DNA from: Mesorhizobium sp. B2-1-1
GTDB lineage: Bacteria > Pseudomonadota > Alphaproteobacteria > Rhizobiales > Rhizobiaceae
Direction of reading: 5' to 3'
Assembly: GCF_006442975.2 (NCBI RefSeq)
Contig: NZ_CP083954.1
Span: 4,719,501-4,783,500, forward strand
DNA: 64,000 nucleotides
Part shown: positions 23,685-32,654 of the stretch, piece by piece
Position numbering within the stretch: the first letter of the stretch is position 1
Layout: each line of letters begins with the position of its first letter
Notes under the pieces: model-generated
What the model was told of the DNA's origin: nothing
The model's database searches: none
What the model saw: the letters and a program-made list of their open reading frames with translations, nothing else
Made by a program: the position numbers and the translations under genes

Positions 23685-25739
23685 ATGAAGAACCTGTGGA
23701 ACGACGGCGACGCGGAGAAGATGGTTGCCGACTATGCAAAGAAAGGCGTCGGACGCGACCTCGCGCTACGCGTCTACACGACGCGCCTGCTGGGCGGCGA
23801 ACCGCGACTGGTGCTGCATGGCGGCGGCAACACCTCCTGCAAGACCAAGGCGACCGATCTCGTCGGCGACGAATGGGACGTGCTGTGCGTCAAGGGCAGC
23901 GGCTGGGACATGGCCGTCATCGAGCCGCAGGGCCTGCCGGCGGTGAAGATGGGCGCGCTCATCAAGGCGCGCGCGCTGGACAAGCTCTCCGACGAGGACA
24001 TGGTCGCGCTGCAGCGGGCGAACCTCATCGATCCGTCCTCGCCCAATCCTTCGGTCGAGACATTGCTGCATGCCTTCCTGCCGCACAAATTCGTCGACCA
24101 CACGCACTCGACCGCCATCCTGGCGATCGTCGACCAGGAAGACAGCAAGCCGCTGGTGAAGACGGTGTTCGGGACCAAGATGGGCTACGTGCCCTACATC
24201 ATGCCGGGCTTCGACCTCGCCAAGGCGGCGGCCGACGTCTTCGATGCCGACCCTGATGTGGAAGGACTGATCCTCGACAAGCACGGCATCTTCACCTTCG
24301 GCGACGACGCCAAGCAGGCCTACGATCGGATGATCCACTATGTGAATGTCGCCGAGGAGTATGTAGCCAAGCATGCCAAGCCCAAGGCGGCAAAGGCCGC
24401 GCTTCCGGCGAAGCTCGCGACGCCGGCTTCCATCGCTCCTATGTTGCGCGGCGCCGTGGCGGTGGCACGCGGCGAAGGCCGCTTCGACCGCATGATCAGC
24501 GATTTCCGCACCTCGGATGCGATCGTCGATTTCATCAATTCGGCCGAAATCGCCGACTACGCCGCGCGCGGCGTGTCGACGCCGGACCTGTCGATCCGCA
24601 TCAAGACCGGGCCGATGGCGGTGCCGGCGCCAGATGCGGACAAGGCCGGCGACTACAAGGCCGTCATCAAGAACCATGTCGACGCCTTCGCCAAGGAATA
24701 CCGCGCCTATTTCGAGACCAATGACGCGCTCGACGACGTCAAACGCACCATGCTCGACCCGATGCCGCGGCTGACGCTGGTGCCGGGGCTCGGCATGTTC
24801 GGCCATGGCCGCACGCTGAAGGATGCCAGGATCGCTTCCGATGTCGGCGAAATGTGGATCGAGGCCGTGCGTGGCGCCGAGGCGGTCGGCCGTTTTCATC
24901 CGCTTTCCAAGGCCGACCTGTTCCCGCTCGAATACTGGTCGCTGGAACAGGCCAAACTCGCCTCCAACAAGCCGAAGCCGCTGACCGGCCAGATCGTGCT
25001 GATCACTGGCGGTGCCGGTGCGATCGGCGCCGCGACAGCCAAGCTTTTCGCCGACAATGGCGCCCATGCGGTGGTCGTCGATCTCGATGGCGAAAAAGCC
25101 GCTGATGCGGCCAAGAAAGCGGGCAACAATTCGATCGGCGTCGCCGCCGATATCACCGATCCGGACCAAGTGCGTGCAGCCTTCGACAAGGCGGTCGCCC
25201 TGTATGGCGGCGTCGACATAGTGGTGTCCAATGCCGGTGCCGCCTGGGAAGGCCGGATCGGCGAACTTGACGACGCGCTGCTGCGCAAGAGCTTCGAGCT
25301 CAATTTCTTCGCCCACCAGTCGGTGGCGCAGAACGCGGTGCGCATCATGCTCGAACAGGGTACCGGCGGCGCTCTCCTGTTCAACACCTCCAAGCAGGCG
25401 GTCAATCCGGGTCCGAAATTCGGCGCCTATGGCGTGCCGAAGGCGGCGACGCTGTTCCTGTCCCGGCAATATGCACTGGATTACGGCGCGCATGGCATCC
25501 GTTCCAACGCCGTCAATGCCGACCGCATCCGCTCCGGGCTGTTGACCGACGCCATGATCGCAAGCCGTTCCGGCGCGCGCGGTGTCTCGGAAAAAGAATA
25601 CATGTCCGGCAATCTGCTCGGCCAGGAAGTGACCGCGCAGGACGTGGCGCAGGCTTTCCTGCACCACGCGCTGGCCGACCGCACAACCGCCGACGTAACG
25701 ACGGTCGACGGCGGCAATATCGCGGCGGCGCTGCGGTAG
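23685..25739 (+). CDS. Fused class II aldolase / short-chain dehydrogenase
   Basis: A 684-residue two-domain enzyme. Residues about 1-400 form a class II aldolase/adducin-type domain with zinc ligands in HTHS (about residue 140) and KHGIFTFG (about 200). Residues about 425-684 form an SDR domain with the cofactor loop ITGGAGAIGAATAKLF, the NAG motif, and the YxxxK pair in YGVPKAA. The architecture is that of rhizobial RhaD, which cleaves a sugar 1-phosphate to DHAP and an aldehyde that the SDR part oxidises or reduces. No rhamnose genes are nearby. A SorC regulator precedes it, and methylthioribose genes lie 4.5 kb downstream. The ATG at 23685 has only a weak GGACGA upstream. Confidence 0.82.
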   Translation: MKNLWNDGDAEKMVADYAKKGVGRDLALRVYTTRLLGGEPRLVLHGGGNTSCKTKATDLVGDEWDVLCVKGSGWDMAVIEPQGLPAVKMGALIKARALDKLSDEDMVALQRANLIDPSSPNPSVETLLHAFLPHKFVDHTHSTAILAIVDQEDSKPLVKTVFGTKMGYVPYIMPGFDLAKAAADVFDADPDVEGLILDKHGIFTFGDDAKQAYDRMIHYVNVAEEYVAKHAKPKAAKAALPAKLATPASIAPMLRGAVAVARGEGRFDRMISDFRTSDAIVDFINSAEIADYAARGVSTPDLSIRIKTGPMAVPAPDADKAGDYKAVIKNHVDAFAKEYRAYFETNDALDDVKRTMLDPMPRLTLVPGLGMFGHGRTLKDARIASDVGEMWIEAVRGAEAVGRFHPLSKADLFPLEYWSLEQAKLASNKPKPLTGQIVLITGGAGAIGAATAKLFADNGAHAVVVDLDGEKAADAAKKAGNNSIGVAADITDPDQVRAAFDKAVALYGGVDIVVSNAGAAWEGRIGELDDALLRKSFELNFFAHQSVAQNAVRIMLEQGTGGALLFNTSKQAVNPGPKFGAYGVPKAATLFLSRQYALDYGAHGIRSNAVNADRIRSGLLTDAMIASRSGARGVSEKEYMSGNLLGQEVTAQDVAQAFLHHALADRTTADVTTVDGGNIAAALR

Positions 25740-25792
25740 CACGGTCACGCATAGCGCACAGGAGGCTTGCAAGAACACCAGCGTGTAGCTAC

Positions 25793-25821
25793 ATTGTGGC
25801 TCAAACTCAAGGAGTCACAAT
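25793..25821. promoter_or_regulatory. Inverted repeat over the antitoxin ribosome site
   Basis: ATTGTGGCTC (25793-25802) and GAGTCACAAT (25812-25821) match as inverted repeats at 9 of 10 positions, with a 9-base spacer. The right arm ends directly before the antitoxin ATG and overlaps the AAGGAG ribosome site. It is a natural site for autorepression by the ribbon-helix-helix antitoxin. Confidence 0.55.
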
Positions 25822-26079
25822 ATGGCAACGGATACGGTTGTCCGCGCTCGAATTGATACGGCGACAAAGGACCAGGCTACCGAAGCCCTGGCGGCAATGG
25901 GACTGTCGGTCTCCGACGCCATTCGCCTGCTGCTGGTCCGCGTCGCCGCCGACAAGGAATTTCCCTTTCCGGTGAAGGTGCCGAACGCAACCACCCAAAA
26001 GGCCATTGCCGAATTGGAAAAAGGCAAAGGCAAGCGTTTCGCGTCAGCCGACGAATTGTTCAAGGATTTGGGCATCTGA
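25822..26079 (+). CDS. RelB/DinJ-family antitoxin
   Basis: An 85-residue protein with the N-terminal ribbon-helix-helix of RelB/DinJ antitoxins (VVRARIDTATKDQATEALAAMGLSVSDAIRLLL, residues 6-38) and a C-terminal tail (GKRFASADELFKDLGI) like those that wrap the toxin. AAGGAG upstream supports the ATG at 25822. It ends 1 base before the toxin start, so the two are co-translated. It should neutralise the YafQ-like toxin and repress the operon through the inverted repeat at its start. Confidence 0.9.
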   Translation: MATDTVVRARIDTATKDQATEALAAMGLSVSDAIRLLLVRVAADKEFPFPVKVPNATTQKAIAELEKGKGKRFASADELFKDLGI

Positions 26080-26080
26080 C

Positions 26081-26353
26081 ATGCCCACGCCCGTTCACTC
26101 CGGGCAATTCCGCAGGGACGTTAAGCGCATGGAGAAGCGTGGCAAAGACCTCGCTAAATTGCGCGAGTTGTTGGGCCTGCTCATCGCCGGACTGGAACTG
26201 CCGGCGCGTTATAAGGATCACCCTCTAAAAGGCGACTGGAAAGACTATCGGGATGCGCATGTAGAACCGGATTGGCTCTTGATCTACCGCATTGCCGACG
26301 ATGAGCTGCGGCTTGCCCGCACCGGCTTCTACTCCGATCTGTTCAACGAATGA
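26081..26353 (+). CDS. YafQ-family mRNA interferase toxin
   Basis: A 90-residue RelE-superfamily toxin of the YafQ group. The conserved core KDHPLKGDWKDYRDAHVEPDW (about residues 46-66) holds the two histidines and aspartate used by E. coli YafQ, and the ending RTGFYSDLF matches the family's RTGxxxxLF. The catalytic C-terminal histidine of E. coli YafQ is tyrosine here. The ATG at 26081 starts 1 base after the antitoxin stop. It would cut mRNA on the ribosome. A terminator for the opposite strand lies just downstream. Confidence 0.9.
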   Translation: MPTPVHSGQFRRDVKRMEKRGKDLAKLRELLGLLIAGLELPARYKDHPLKGDWKDYRDAHVEPDWLLIYRIADDELRLARTGFYSDLFNE

Positions 26354-26360
26354 AGACAGC

Positions 26361-26391
26361 AAAAAAGCCGCCTGCAGTTGCTGCAAGCGGC
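26361..26391 (-). terminator. Rho-independent terminator of the minus-strand ABC operon
   Basis: Read on the minus strand, an 11-base stem (GCCGCTTGCAG / CTGCAGGCGGC, one G-T pair) with a 3-base loop is followed by six T residues. It lies 36 bases after the stop of the substrate-binding protein gene, the last gene of its operon. Confidence 0.85.
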
Positions 26392-26427
26392 TGTTCCAAG
26401 TGTGAGCGAATTGCAATATCGATTGGC

Positions 26428-27480
26428 CTACTTCGCGTTCGGGTTCGGCATCCAGGCCGGCATCGCGACATCGGCGTGGGCGAACTGCGGCAGCTTGGCC
26501 GACAGGTCCTCCATGTTCTTGATGTCCTTGTCGAGAAGGTCCTTCTGGGTGATCAGCGTCGGCGGCACGACGACGTTGTGGCCGGGGTCTTCGCCGGCCA
26601 GCAGCTGCGCCAGCGCACGCACCGAGACCTGGCCGACGACGGCCGGGTTGGTGGCCGCGGTTGCCGCCCAGGCGCTGTCGGGCTCGCGCATCGCCGCAAT
26701 GTCGGAGGTCGAGATGTCGGCCGAATAGATCTTGATGTCCTTGTTCAGGCCCGCCTCGTCGACGGCGATCTTCACGCCCTTGGCGAACTCGTCATAGGGA
26801 GCAAACATCACCTTGATGTCGGGATGGGCGGTCAGCACCGAGCGCGCCTGGTTGGCGACCGAGTTGGCGATCGGGTTGTCCAGCGTGCCGAACATGGCGA
26901 CTTCGTTGATGCCCGAGTATTTCTTCTTCACGTCGACCCATGTTTCATTGCGGCGGTCGAGCGGCGCTATGCCCGCGACATAGACATAGCCGGCCTTCCA
27001 GCTCTCGCCATTGTCCTTGACCGCCTGCTCGAGCGCGAGGCGCGCAAGGTCGCGGTCTGACTGCTCGATCTGCGGGATCTTGGGGTTTTCGACGTTGACG
27101 TCGAAAGCGACCACCTTGATGCCGGCGTCGACCGCGCGCTGGGCGGCGTCCTTCATCGATTCCGTCAGGCCGTGCTGGATGATGATACCCTGCACGCCAA
27201 GCGCGATGGCCTGGTCGACCATGTCGGCCTGGAGGGCGGCGTCCTGGCGGCTGTCGAGCACGCGCAGGTCGACGCCGAGGGCCTTGGCCTGCGCCTCGAC
27301 GCCGGACAGATAGGCCTGGAAGAAGTCACCGGTCGAGAGATAGCGCACCAGGGCGATCTTGACGCCAGGCTTGTCGAACGGTGCCGGGCGATCGGCAGCC
27401 AGGGCCGTCCCCTGCATCAGCAACGCCGCGCCGGCGAGCCCGAGCGCTGCCTTGCCCAAAAGTCTTCTTGTGATGTTCAC
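26428..27480 (-). CDS. Sugar ABC transporter substrate-binding protein, probable methylthioribose uptake
   Basis: About 350 residues. GTG at 27480 is chosen because GGAGGAAACGAC precedes it and it gives a twin-arginine-like signal peptide (NITRRLLGKAALGLAGAALL ... ALA). The mature part is a type I periplasmic-binding-protein fold related to RbsB (VQGIIIQHG, VVAFDVNVENP, DIKVMFAPYDEFAKG). It is the third gene of a minus-strand operon after the ATPase and permease. The divergent partners are mtnK and mtnA, so 5-methylthioribose is the best guess for the ligand. The ligand pocket itself was not analysed. Confidence 0.82.
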   Translation of the reverse strand: MNITRRLLGKAALGLAGAALLMQGTALAADRPAPFDKPGVKIALVRYLSTGDFFQAYLSGVEAQAKALGVDLRVLDSRQDAALQADMVDQAIALGVQGIIIQHGLTESMKDAAQRAVDAGIKVVAFDVNVENPKIPQIEQSDRDLARLALEQAVKDNGESWKAGYVYVAGIAPLDRRNETWVDVKKKYSGINEVAMFGTLDNPIANSVANQARSVLTAHPDIKVMFAPYDEFAKGVKIAVDEAGLNKDIKIYSADISTSDIAAMREPDSAWAATAATNPAVVGQVSVRALAQLLAGEDPGHNVVVPPTLITQKDLLDKDIKNMEDLSAKLPQFAHADVAMPAWMPNPNAK

Positions 27481-27520
27481 GTCGTTTCCTCCACTTGTTG
27501 AAATGCAACCCGGTCGAAAT

Positions 27521-28516
27521 CTATGTCCTGCCCCTGCCGGAAAGAGCGAAGGTGAAGACAAGGGCGACGACCAGAACGGCGCCCTTGATGAAATCCTGCG
27601 TGTAGTACGGCGCGTTCATCATCGTCAGGCCCTGCAGCAGGACACCGACGAAGACCGCACCGACGGCCGTGCCGAACGCGTTCGGCTTGGCGGCGCCGAG
27701 CACCGCGTAGCCGATCAGCGCCGCGGCGACGGCGTCGAGCAGAAGATTATTACCCGAGGCGATGTCGCCGCGTCCAAGCCGGGCGGCGAGCAAAATACCG
27801 CCGATCGAGGCAAAAACTCCTGAAATGATATAGGCCCAGATTTTGTATGCCTTGACAGGCGCGCCGGCGAGTTCGGCGGCGCGCTCATTGGAGCCGACTG
27901 CATACATCATGCGGCCGAAGCGGGTGTATTCGAGGAAGAACCAGATCAGCACCGCGAGCACCGCCAGGACGACGACCGAGACCGGAACGAGATTGGGAAT
28001 GAAGAAGTCGAAGCGGTGGCGGCCGAGCGCCAGGAACGCCTCGCCGAACTTGCCGTTGGCGACCGAGCCATCGGGCATGGTCATGCCGGTGGCGATCGAG
28101 CGGCCTTCGGTCGGGATACGCTGCAGGCCGACCAGCAGGAACATCATGCCGAGCGTCGCCAGCAGGTCCGGCACGCGCATATAGACGATCAGCCAACCAT
28201 TGATGAGCCCAACGATAACGCCGATCAGCAGGCAGACGATGACCGCGATGACAGCGTTCTGCTCCAGCACGACCATGACATAGGCCGCCGCCATCATGGC
28301 TGACGTGGCGACCGAGCCGATCGACAGGTCGAAACCCCCAACGACCAGCGTGGCGGTGACACCAAGCGCCAGCACGCCGGTGATGGCGACCGACTGGAAA
28401 ATGAAGACCGCGCTTTGCGGCGAAACGAAACCGTCGGCGGCGATCGCGAAATAAGCGACGAGCCCGAACAACAGGACGATGAAACCGTAGCGGATGGCGT
28501 GGTTGCGCTGCGTCAT
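27521..28516 (-). CDS. Sugar ABC transporter permease
   Basis: A 331-residue RbsC-type inner-membrane protein with about 9-10 hydrophobic segments and the family motif GGFDLSIGSVATSAMM near residue 65. It has the usual RbsC-type motif GSNERAAELAGAPVKAYK near residue 210, the loop that touches the ATPase. It lies between the ATPase and substrate-binding genes on the minus strand, in the probable methylthioribose transport operon. Only one permease gene is present, so the membrane part is probably a homodimer. Confidence 0.86.
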   Translation of the reverse strand: MTQRNHAIRYGFIVLLFGLVAYFAIAADGFVSPQSAVFIFQSVAITGVLALGVTATLVVGGFDLSIGSVATSAMMAAAYVMVVLEQNAVIAVIVCLLIGVIVGLINGWLIVYMRVPDLLATLGMMFLLVGLQRIPTEGRSIATGMTMPDGSVANGKFGEAFLALGRHRFDFFIPNLVPVSVVVLAVLAVLIWFFLEYTRFGRMMYAVGSNERAAELAGAPVKAYKIWAYIISGVFASIGGILLAARLGRGDIASGNNLLLDAVAAALIGYAVLGAAKPNAFGTAVGAVFVGVLLQGLTMMNAPYYTQDFIKGAVLVVALVFTFALSGRGRT

Positions 28517-28608
28517 TCAGCGCCCCCGCGCGCCGCTGCCGTTTTTACCCAACTCGAACCCATGCTCTCCATTCCAATTGTCATCGTCAGCTCTTCAATT
28601 CCAGCCGG

Positions 28609-30120
28609 TCAAGCCGCGCGGTGCGGCAGCCCGCCGGCCACCTCGGCCAGCAGGCGATCGAGATCGATGTCCGCGTTGCGGTGTTCGCCGACGATGGTCT
28701 GCTCCGACATCACCAGGATACGGTCGGCCGTCTCCAGCGCCTCGTCGAGTTCGGTGACGAACAAAAGCGTCGCGCGGCCATTGGCGCTTGCCCTCAGCTT
28801 GGCGGCGATGTCGCGCCTCGCCGAGATGTCGACGCCCTGAAACGGCTCATCGAGAATGAACAGGCTTGCATCCTGCGCCATCCAGCGGGCGACCATCACC
28901 TTCTGCTGGTTGCCGCCGGACAATGCCGACATCTCGTCCTTCTCGGAGCGGCAGACGATGCCCAGTTCCTGGATCTGCCGGCGCGCCGTGGCGCGTTCGA
29001 GGCGGCGCTTGAGCACGCCCAGGTTCGACATCCGCCTCAGGAACGGCAGGCTGACATTGCGCTCGATGTTGAAGCCGCCGACGATGCCGCTGGTGGCGCG
29101 ATCCTTGGCGATGAGGAAGACGCCGGCGGCGATCGCATCGCCGGCCGAGCGCGGCGCGTAGGGTTTGCCGTTCATCGTCATGGTGCCGGCGATCGGCCTG
29201 CGCACGCCGAATAGCGTCTCGGCAAGCGCTGTCTTGCCGACGCCGACCAGCCCGGTGACGGCAACGACCTCGCCGTCGCCAAGGGTCAGCGAGATCGGCC
29301 TGGCGCCCTGGGCGATGCGCAGGCCTTCGACGGTCAGCACCGCCTTGGCCGAGTGCCTGGCGACGATCTGGTCGAGGTGGATCTTGCGGCCGAGCATGGC
29401 ATTGACCGCACCTTCGTAGTCGAGCGGCTTCTTGTCAAAGACGCCGGACACGGCGCCGTCGCGCATCGAGACGATGCGGTCGGCAAGCCGCCTTATGTCG
29501 GACATGCGGTGCGAGATATAGAGGATCGCCACGCCTTGCGCGCGCAGCCTGTCGACCAGCGCAAAAAGCCGATCGGCTTCGGCGCTCGATAGCGATGAGG
29601 TGGGTTCGTCGAGGATCAGCACTTTCGGCTGATGTGCCAGCGCGCGGGCAATCGCCACCATCTGGCGATCGGCCAGCGAGAGATCGCTGACGCGCGCCTT
29701 CAAGTCGATCGCCAGGTCCATGCGGTCGGCAACCGCCTTGGCCTCGCGACGCACACGGACCGGGTTGAAGAGCACCGGGGCGCCACTGCCGCTCAGCCTG
29801 TCCAATGTCAGATTGGTCGCCACGTCAAGGTCGGCGACGACACCGTCATTGATGTTCTGGTGAACGGTGACGACGCCAGCGCGGATCGCTTCCGCCGGTC
29901 TTCCCGGCGCAAAGTCCTGGCCGGCCAGGGTCATGGTGCCGCCGTCGCGCTCGTAGACGCCGCTGACGATCTTGACGAGGGTGGATTTGCCGGCGCCGTT
30001 GGCGCCCATCAGGACGGTCACTTCACCGGCATGGAGTTCGAGCGAGACGCCGCCAAGCACCTCGTTGCGGCCAAAGGATTTCCTCAGTCCCTCTACGCGG
30101 AACACGGCATTGCCGACCAT
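28609..30120 (-). CDS. Sugar ABC transporter ATPase with two nucleotide-binding domains
   Basis: About 503 residues, RbsA-like. Start is ATG 30120, supported by GGGAGGAA; an upstream in-frame start has no such site. The first domain has Walker A GANGAGKST (about 37-45) and Walker B LILDEPTSSLS; the second has a degenerate Walker A (GLVGVGKTALAE), the signature LSGGNQQK and FILDEPFQGVD. It energises the permease downstream. The promoter lies in the 134-base divergent region shared with mtnK. Confidence 0.88.
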   Translation of the reverse strand: MVGNAVFRVEGLRKSFGRNEVLGGVSLELHAGEVTVLMGANGAGKSTLVKIVSGVYERDGGTMTLAGQDFAPGRPAEAIRAGVVTVHQNINDGVVADLDVATNLTLDRLSGSGAPVLFNPVRVRREAKAVADRMDLAIDLKARVSDLSLADRQMVAIARALAHQPKVLILDEPTSSLSSAEADRLFALVDRLRAQGVAILYISHRMSDIRRLADRIVSMRDGAVSGVFDKKPLDYEGAVNAMLGRKIHLDQIVARHSAKAVLTVEGLRIAQGARPISLTLGDGEVVAVTGLVGVGKTALAETLFGVRRPIAGTMTMNGKPYAPRSAGDAIAAGVFLIAKDRATSGIVGGFNIERNVSLPFLRRMSNLGVLKRRLERATARRQIQELGIVCRSEKDEMSALSGGNQQKVMVARWMAQDASLFILDEPFQGVDISARRDIAAKLRASANGRATLLFVTELDEALETADRILVMSEQTIVGEHRNADIDLDRLLAEVAGGLPHRAA

Positions 30121-30156
30121 GCGTTCCTCCCTGACGGTGACGCTATGGGCTACATC

Positions 30157-30185
30157 GGCAATTGTCAACACGATTGACAATTGCC
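30157..30185. promoter_or_regulatory. Perfect palindrome shared by the divergent ABC and mtnKA operons
   Basis: GGCAATTGTCAA and TTGACAATTGCC are exact inverted repeats of 12 bases around a 5-base CACGA centre. Each arm contains a consensus TTGACA, one reading toward mtnK (30174-30179) and one toward the ABC genes (30168-30163). Weak -10-like boxes (TAGCTT and TAGCGT) lie 17 bases from each. One regulator bound here would block both promoters at once. Confidence 0.75.
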
Positions 30186-30254
30186 AGAGCGCTACCTAGC
30201 TTGGCCCCGCCGCCGTGGCTCCGCTACTATAGGGGACGAGCAGGAGAGGTGAGG

Positions 30255-31526
30255 ATGACCGGGAAGACGCCGTTCGAAGCACTGTCGGTGGAGACGCTCG
30301 CCACGCGGCTCGGCAGCAACGAGGCGCTCACCCAGCGCATCGGCGAGGACACCAGCCGCTGGAAGGTGCGCGAGGTCGGCGATGGCAATCTGAATCTCGT
30401 CTTCATCGTCGAGGGCGACAAGGGCGCGGCTGTCGTCAAGCAGGCCCTGCCCTATGTCCGGCTGGTCGGCGACAGCTGGCCGCTGCCGCTGAAGCGTTCC
30501 TTCTTCGAATATCACGCGCTGACACGGCAGGAGGCGCGCGCGCCGGGCTCGGTGCCGGCCATCTACCATTTCGACGAGACCCAGGCGCTGATCATCATGG
30601 AGTATCTGTCGCCGCACATCATTTTGCGGCGGGCGCTGATCGAGGGCCGGCAATTGCCGAACATCGCCAGGGATATCGGGCTGTTCATGGCCCGCACCCT
30701 GTTCCGCGGCTCCGACTTCTCGATGGTGACCAAGGATCGCAAAGCGGATCTGGCGCTGTTCGCCGACAATGTCGAGCTGTGCGACATCACCGAGAACCTG
30801 GTGTTCTCCGACCCCTACTTCGACGCCAAGATGAACCGGCACACTTCGCCGCAACTCGACGCCCTGGTCGCCGAGTTGCGCGCCGACCGCGACCTCAAGG
30901 TGGAAGCGCAGCGCCTGAAGCATCTGTTCGCCGCCAATGCAGAGACATTGCTGCATGGCGACCTGCATTCCGGCTCGATCATGGTCACCGATACAGAGAC
31001 CAGGATGATCGACCCTGAATTCGCCTTCTACGGGCCGATGGCGTTCGACGTCGGCATGCTGCTCGCCAATTTCTGGATGGCCTACTTCTCGCAGCGAGGC
31101 CATGAGCAAAACGGCAAGCGCGACGCCATGCGCGCTTATCTGCTCGATGTCACAGCGCAGACATGGTCGGTATTCCGCACCGAATTCTCGCATCTGTGGC
31201 GCACGGAGCGCAACGGCATGCTTTATCAAAAGAGCTTGTTCGAGGATCAGGGCGACAGGCTGGGCGCAGAACAGGCGCTCGACCATGTGCTGCACCAGAT
31301 ATGGGACGACCTCCTCGGCTTTGCCGGCATCGAGGTGCACCGGCGCATCCTCGGCCTCGCCCACAATGCCGATTTCGAAACCATTGCCGACGAAGACCTG
31401 CGCGCCACATGTGAAGCGAGGGCGCTGAAGTTCGGCCGCCACATCGCCGTCAACAGGCGTCATATTCACAGCATCGACGAGGTCAACAACCTGGCCGCGC
31501 TGATCGAACAGGAGAACCGCATTTGA
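30255..31526 (+). CDS. mtnK: 5-methylthioribose kinase
   Basis: A 423-residue APH-fold kinase. The ATG at 30255 follows AGGAGAGGTGAGG; the frame runs further upstream through the palindrome without support. Catalytic-loop residues are in HGDLHSGSI (about 233-241), and the metal-binding loop is [10 protein letters not shown] (about 251-260), both characteristic of MtnK. It phosphorylates 5-methylthioribose to the 1-phosphate in methionine salvage. The stop overlaps the mtnA start. The divergent ABC transporter suggests that external methylthioribose is imported. Confidence 0.93.
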   Translation: MTGKTPFEALSVETLATRLGSNEALTQRIGEDTSRWKVREVGDGNLNLVFIVEGDKGAAVVKQALPYVRLVGDSWPLPLKRSFFEYHALTRQEARAPGSVPAIYHFDETQALIIMEYLSPHIILRRALIEGRQLPNIARDIGLFMARTLFRGSDFSMVTKDRKADLALFADNVELCDITENLVFSDPYFDAKMNRHTSPQLDALVAELRADRDLKVEAQRLKHLFAANAETLLHGDLHSGSIMVTDTETRMIDPEFAFYGPMAFDVGMLLANFWMAYFSQRGHEQNGKRDAMRAYLLDVTAQTWSVFRTEFSHLWRTERNGMLYQKSLFEDQGDRLGAEQALDHVLHQIWDDLLGFAGIEVHRRILGLAHNADFETIADEDLRATCEARALKFGRHIAVNRRHIHSIDEVNNLAALIEQENRI

Positions 31527-32617
31527 ACGTCGGCGAGCGCCACTATCGCACCATCTGGCTGAGCGACGATGGGCGCTCGGTGGAGATCATTGACCAGCGC
31601 TGGCTGCCGCATGACTTCCGTATCGTGAAGGTCGACACCGTTAATGGCATCGCCACCGCCATCCGCGACATGTGGGTGCGCGGCGCGCCGCTGATCGGTG
31701 TCACCGCTGCCTATGGCGTTGCCATGCAGATGGCGGACGATCCGGCGGATGCCGCGCTCGATGCCGTCTGGGAGACGCTCCACGAGACGCGTCCGACGGC
31801 GATCAATCTGCGCTGGGCGCTGGATGAGATGCGGCGCTTCCTGCGGCCGCTGCCGACGGAACAACGCGCCGCAGCCGCCTATCGGCGCGCCAGCGAGATC
31901 GCCGACGAGGATGTCGGGCTCAACCGCGCCATCGGCGAGAACGGTCTCGCCATCATCAAGGACATCGCGGCGCGCAAAAAGCCGGGCGAAACCGTCAACA
32001 TCCTGACCCATTGCAACGCCGGCTGGCTGGCTACCGTCGACTACGGCACGGCCACCGCGCCGATCTACCTGGCAACGGAGGCCGGCATTCCGGTCCATGT
32101 CTATGTCGACGAGACGCGGCCGCGCAACCAGGGCGCCCAGTTGACGGCTTGGGAGATGGCCGGCCACGGCGTGCCGCATACGCTGATCGTCGACAATGCC
32201 GGCGGCCATCTGATGCAGCGCGGCGCAATCGACATGGTCATCGTCGGCACCGACCGCACGACGGCCGACGGCGACGTCTGCAACAAGATCGGCACCTATT
32301 TGAAGGCACTCGCCGCCGCAGACAATGACGTGCCGTTTTACGTTGCGCTGCCTTCGCCGACCATCGACTGGACGGTGGGCGACGGACTTGCCGAAATCCC
32401 GATCGAGGAACGCTCCGGCGACGAGGTTTCGCTGGTGTGGGGCAAGACCGCGAGCGGCGAGATCGCCCAGGTGCGCGTCTCGCCGGAAGCGACGCCCGCG
32501 GCAAACCCCGCCTTCGACGTGACGCCGGCGCGGCTGGTCACCGGCCTGATCACCGAACGCGGCGTCGCCAAGGCCTCGCGTGAAGGGCTGAAGGCGATGT
32601 TCCCGGAGCGTGGATAG
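31523..32617 (+). CDS. mtnA: Methylthioribose-1-phosphate isomerase
   Basis: A 364-residue member of the eIF2B-alpha/MtnA family. It starts with TTG at 31523, overlapping the mtnK stop, with AGGAGA upstream. The catalytic cysteine is in [16 protein letters not shown] near residue 163 and the catalytic aspartate in [19 protein letters not shown] near 242. It converts methylthioribose-1-phosphate to methylthioribulose-1-phosphate. The later methionine-salvage genes (mtnB, C, D) are not in the window, so the product either leaves through genes elsewhere or through an aldolase route. Confidence 0.93.
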   Translation: MNVGERHYRTIWLSDDGRSVEIIDQRWLPHDFRIVKVDTVNGIATAIRDMWVRGAPLIGVTAAYGVAMQMADDPADAALDAVWETLHETRPTAINLRWALDEMRRFLRPLPTEQRAAAAYRRASEIADEDVGLNRAIGENGLAIIKDIAARKKPGETVNILTHCNAGWLATVDYGTATAPIYLATEAGIPVHVYVDETRPRNQGAQLTAWEMAGHGVPHTLIVDNAGGHLMQRGAIDMVIVGTDRTTADGDVCNKIGTYLKALAAADNDVPFYVALPSPTIDWTVGDGLAEIPIEERSGDEVSLVWGKTASGEIAQVRVSPEATPAANPAFDVTPARLVTGLITERGVAKASREGLKAMFPERG

Positions 32618-32654
32618 CCGGCTCTCGCAAAGGCAAGGAACCACCTTTCGCTGT

